DNA of 7,023 bases from Pirellulaceae bacterium. GTDB taxonomy: Bacteria; Planctomycetota; Planctomycetia; Pirellulales; Pirellulaceae. Below the pieces are notes generated by a model. It saw only the letters and a list, made by a program, of their open reading frames with translations. It ran no database searches and was not told the origin of the DNA. The number at the start of each line of letters is the position of its first letter. The stretch's first letter is position 1. Location: positions 1-7,023 of the forward strand of contig JADLDX010000076.1 of NCBI GenBank assembly GCA_020846515.1, in the 5' to 3' direction. This document shows, piece by piece, positions 6,152 to 7,023 of the stretch. Position numbers and translations under genes: made by a program.

Positions 6152-6180
6152 TTGCAGGCCGGCACACCGCTGGCCTGCAA
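6152..6180 (+). terminator. Terminator-like hairpin after the DUF4432 gene
   Basis: TTGCAGGCC (6152-6160) is the exact reverse complement of GGCCTGCAA (6172-6180). In plus-strand RNA three more pairs form inside (6161-6163 with 6169-6171, one of them G·U), leaving a 5-base loop and a 12-bp stem. It lies 76 bases past the DUF4432 stop codon. The following bases (GTTATTGG) are only weakly T-rich, so intrinsic termination is plausible but not certain. The rest of the 192-bp spacer 6076-6267 shows no gene or clear promoter; a small palindrome CCTTCAAGG lies at 6131-6139. Confidence 0.6.
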
Positions 6181-6267
6181 GTTATTGGACAACTCTTGGT
6201 TGGCCACCAAATTGCTGGTCCTCGAATTGTGAACGATGTGTTTTCTTAATCTTTGGTTGGATAAAGT

Positions 6268-7023
6268 ATGGACAAGGATGATTCACGCTGGGGATTGGCC
6301 CTGCTGATCGTAGTAACCTTGGCGTTACGCGTGGCCATGATCTGCTTGGAATGGGGCACCTTCGCTGGCGATCAAGATTCCTACGGCCGCCTGGCCGTCA
6401 ACTGGGCCATGACCGGCACGTTTGGCTTTCCTATCATCGATCAGCCAGCCGACCAATCGGCTACAGCAGTTGAACTCTCTGCGGCGACACCGATGCGGGC
6501 GACAGCTTACCGCCCGCCCATGTATCCAGCCTTGTTGGTTCCACTTGTCTGGAATGGTCAACTCAACTTCGAAGCTGTGGCTGCATTGCATGTGATTTTG
6601 GGTTTGATCACTGTGCTGGTTGTATTTTTTGTGGCTGACCGTCTACAGATGAGTGCACCGTGGATACCGGCCATGGCGGTCGCTTGCGATCCAATCTTGT
6701 TACGGGGCAGTCAGTTATTGATGACCGAAACACTGATAACCTGCTTAGCCGTATCAGTCTGGGCCATTTACTTGATACTTATCCGTCCCAAGCTGTCGGA
6801 AGTCGGACGCGAGATGTTCGGGATGCGGCTCTCGATACGTTTAGCTTTCTTGATGGGTGCATTACTTGGAATATCAGTGTTAACGCGGCCTACAATGGTG
6901 CCTTGGGCCCTGTTGGCCATCGTGACGTTAAGCTTGAGGTCGACCAGTGCGGGCAACCGAGTTTCGATGATCACCGCAGCCGTGCTTATGTTGGCTGCGA
7001 TCTCAATTACCTGGATGGCACGC
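6268..7023 (+). CDS. GT39-like (GT-C fold) membrane glycosyltransferase, 3' end beyond window
   Basis: An open frame of 252 codons runs from ATG 6268 to the window edge with no stop, so the C-terminal part is missing. It looks like an integral inner-membrane protein of the ArnT/PMT (dolichyl-phosphate-mannose mannosyltransferase-like) GT-C group. A first hydrophobic helix (about 8-28) is followed by a periplasmic loop with GDQDSYGRLA (34-43); an acidic Asp at this point is the usual catalytic residue (D35 or D37). YRPPMYPALL (81-90) is the characteristic RPP-x-YP motif. MTETL (152-156) and LTRPT (205-209) also match GT-C proteins. Further hydrophobic spans lie near 103-123, 133-147, 153-172, 190-224 and 233-250. 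Such enzymes transfer a sugar from a polyprenyl-phosphate donor. Acceptor and donor are unknown. The start has only a weak GGA (6259-6261) upstream. It follows the DUF4432 gene by 192 bp with a hairpin between, so separate transcription is likely. Confidence 0.85.
   Translation, partial: MDKDDSRWGLALLIVVTLALRVAMICLEWGTFAGDQDSYGRLAVNWAMTGTFGFPIIDQPADQSATAVELSAATPMRATAYRPPMYPALLVPLVWNGQLNFEAVAALHVILGLITVLVVFFVADRLQMSAPWIPAMAVACDPILLRGSQLLMTETLITCLAVSVWAIYLILIRPKLSEVGREMFGMRLSIRLAFLMGALLGISVLTRPTMVPWALLAIVTLSLRSTSAGNRVSMITAAVLMLAAISITWMAR

Noticed and set aside
6325..6974. Minus-strand open frames opposite the glycosyltransferase
   Set aside because: The plus-strand frame carries GT-C motifs and regular membrane helices, while the minus frames show nothing recognisable.

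Overview
The window looks like a chromosomal segment of a planctomycete, most likely a Pirellulales or Rhodopirellula relative. This is inferred from gene content: a levoglucosan-dehydrogenase-like Gfo/Idh/MocA oxidoreductase, a secondary sugar isomerase-type TIM barrel, a DUF4432 protein, a planctomycete-style class I methyltransferase and a GT39-like membrane glycosyltransferase. Genes are widely spaced, several lack a Shine-Dalgarno motif, and base composition is moderately GC-rich throughout. No search was run, so the taxonomic call is recognition only. I see no mobile element, phage gene, tRNA, rRNA or CRISPR array.

Layout. Four genes lie on the minus strand and are read right to left: a phosphomannose-isomerase-like cupin protein (3451-4713), a sugar isomerase/epimerase-type TIM barrel (2172-3203), a Gfo/Idh/MocA dehydrogenase (880-2010) and a SAM-dependent methyltransferase (47-838). 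A 192-bp divergent spacer (4714-4905) separates them from two plus-strand genes: a DUF4432 aldose-epimerase-like protein (4906-6075) and the first 252 codons of a polytopic GT-C/GT39-like glycosyltransferase (6268 to the window end).

Regulatory DNA. The spacers hold several inverted repeats. The clearest is a canonical intrinsic terminator at 3258-3282 between the cupin and TIM-barrel genes, so those two are probably separate transcription units. Other hairpins lie at 1-25 (end of the methyltransferase), 824-855 (covering the methyltransferase start), 2075-2104, 3383-3418, 4750-4771 and 6152-6180. A hexamer tandem repeat lies at 2101-2130.

How the genes may work together (inference). A mutarotase-like protein, a PMI-like cupin, a TIM-barrel isomerase and an NAD(P)-dependent sugar oxidoreductase side by side form a plausible module for an unusual sugar or sugar derivative, possibly through a keto-sugar intermediate. 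No transporter, kinase, glycoside hydrolase or regulator is visible, so the substrate cannot be named. The methyltransferase and the glycosyltransferase may be unrelated neighbours.
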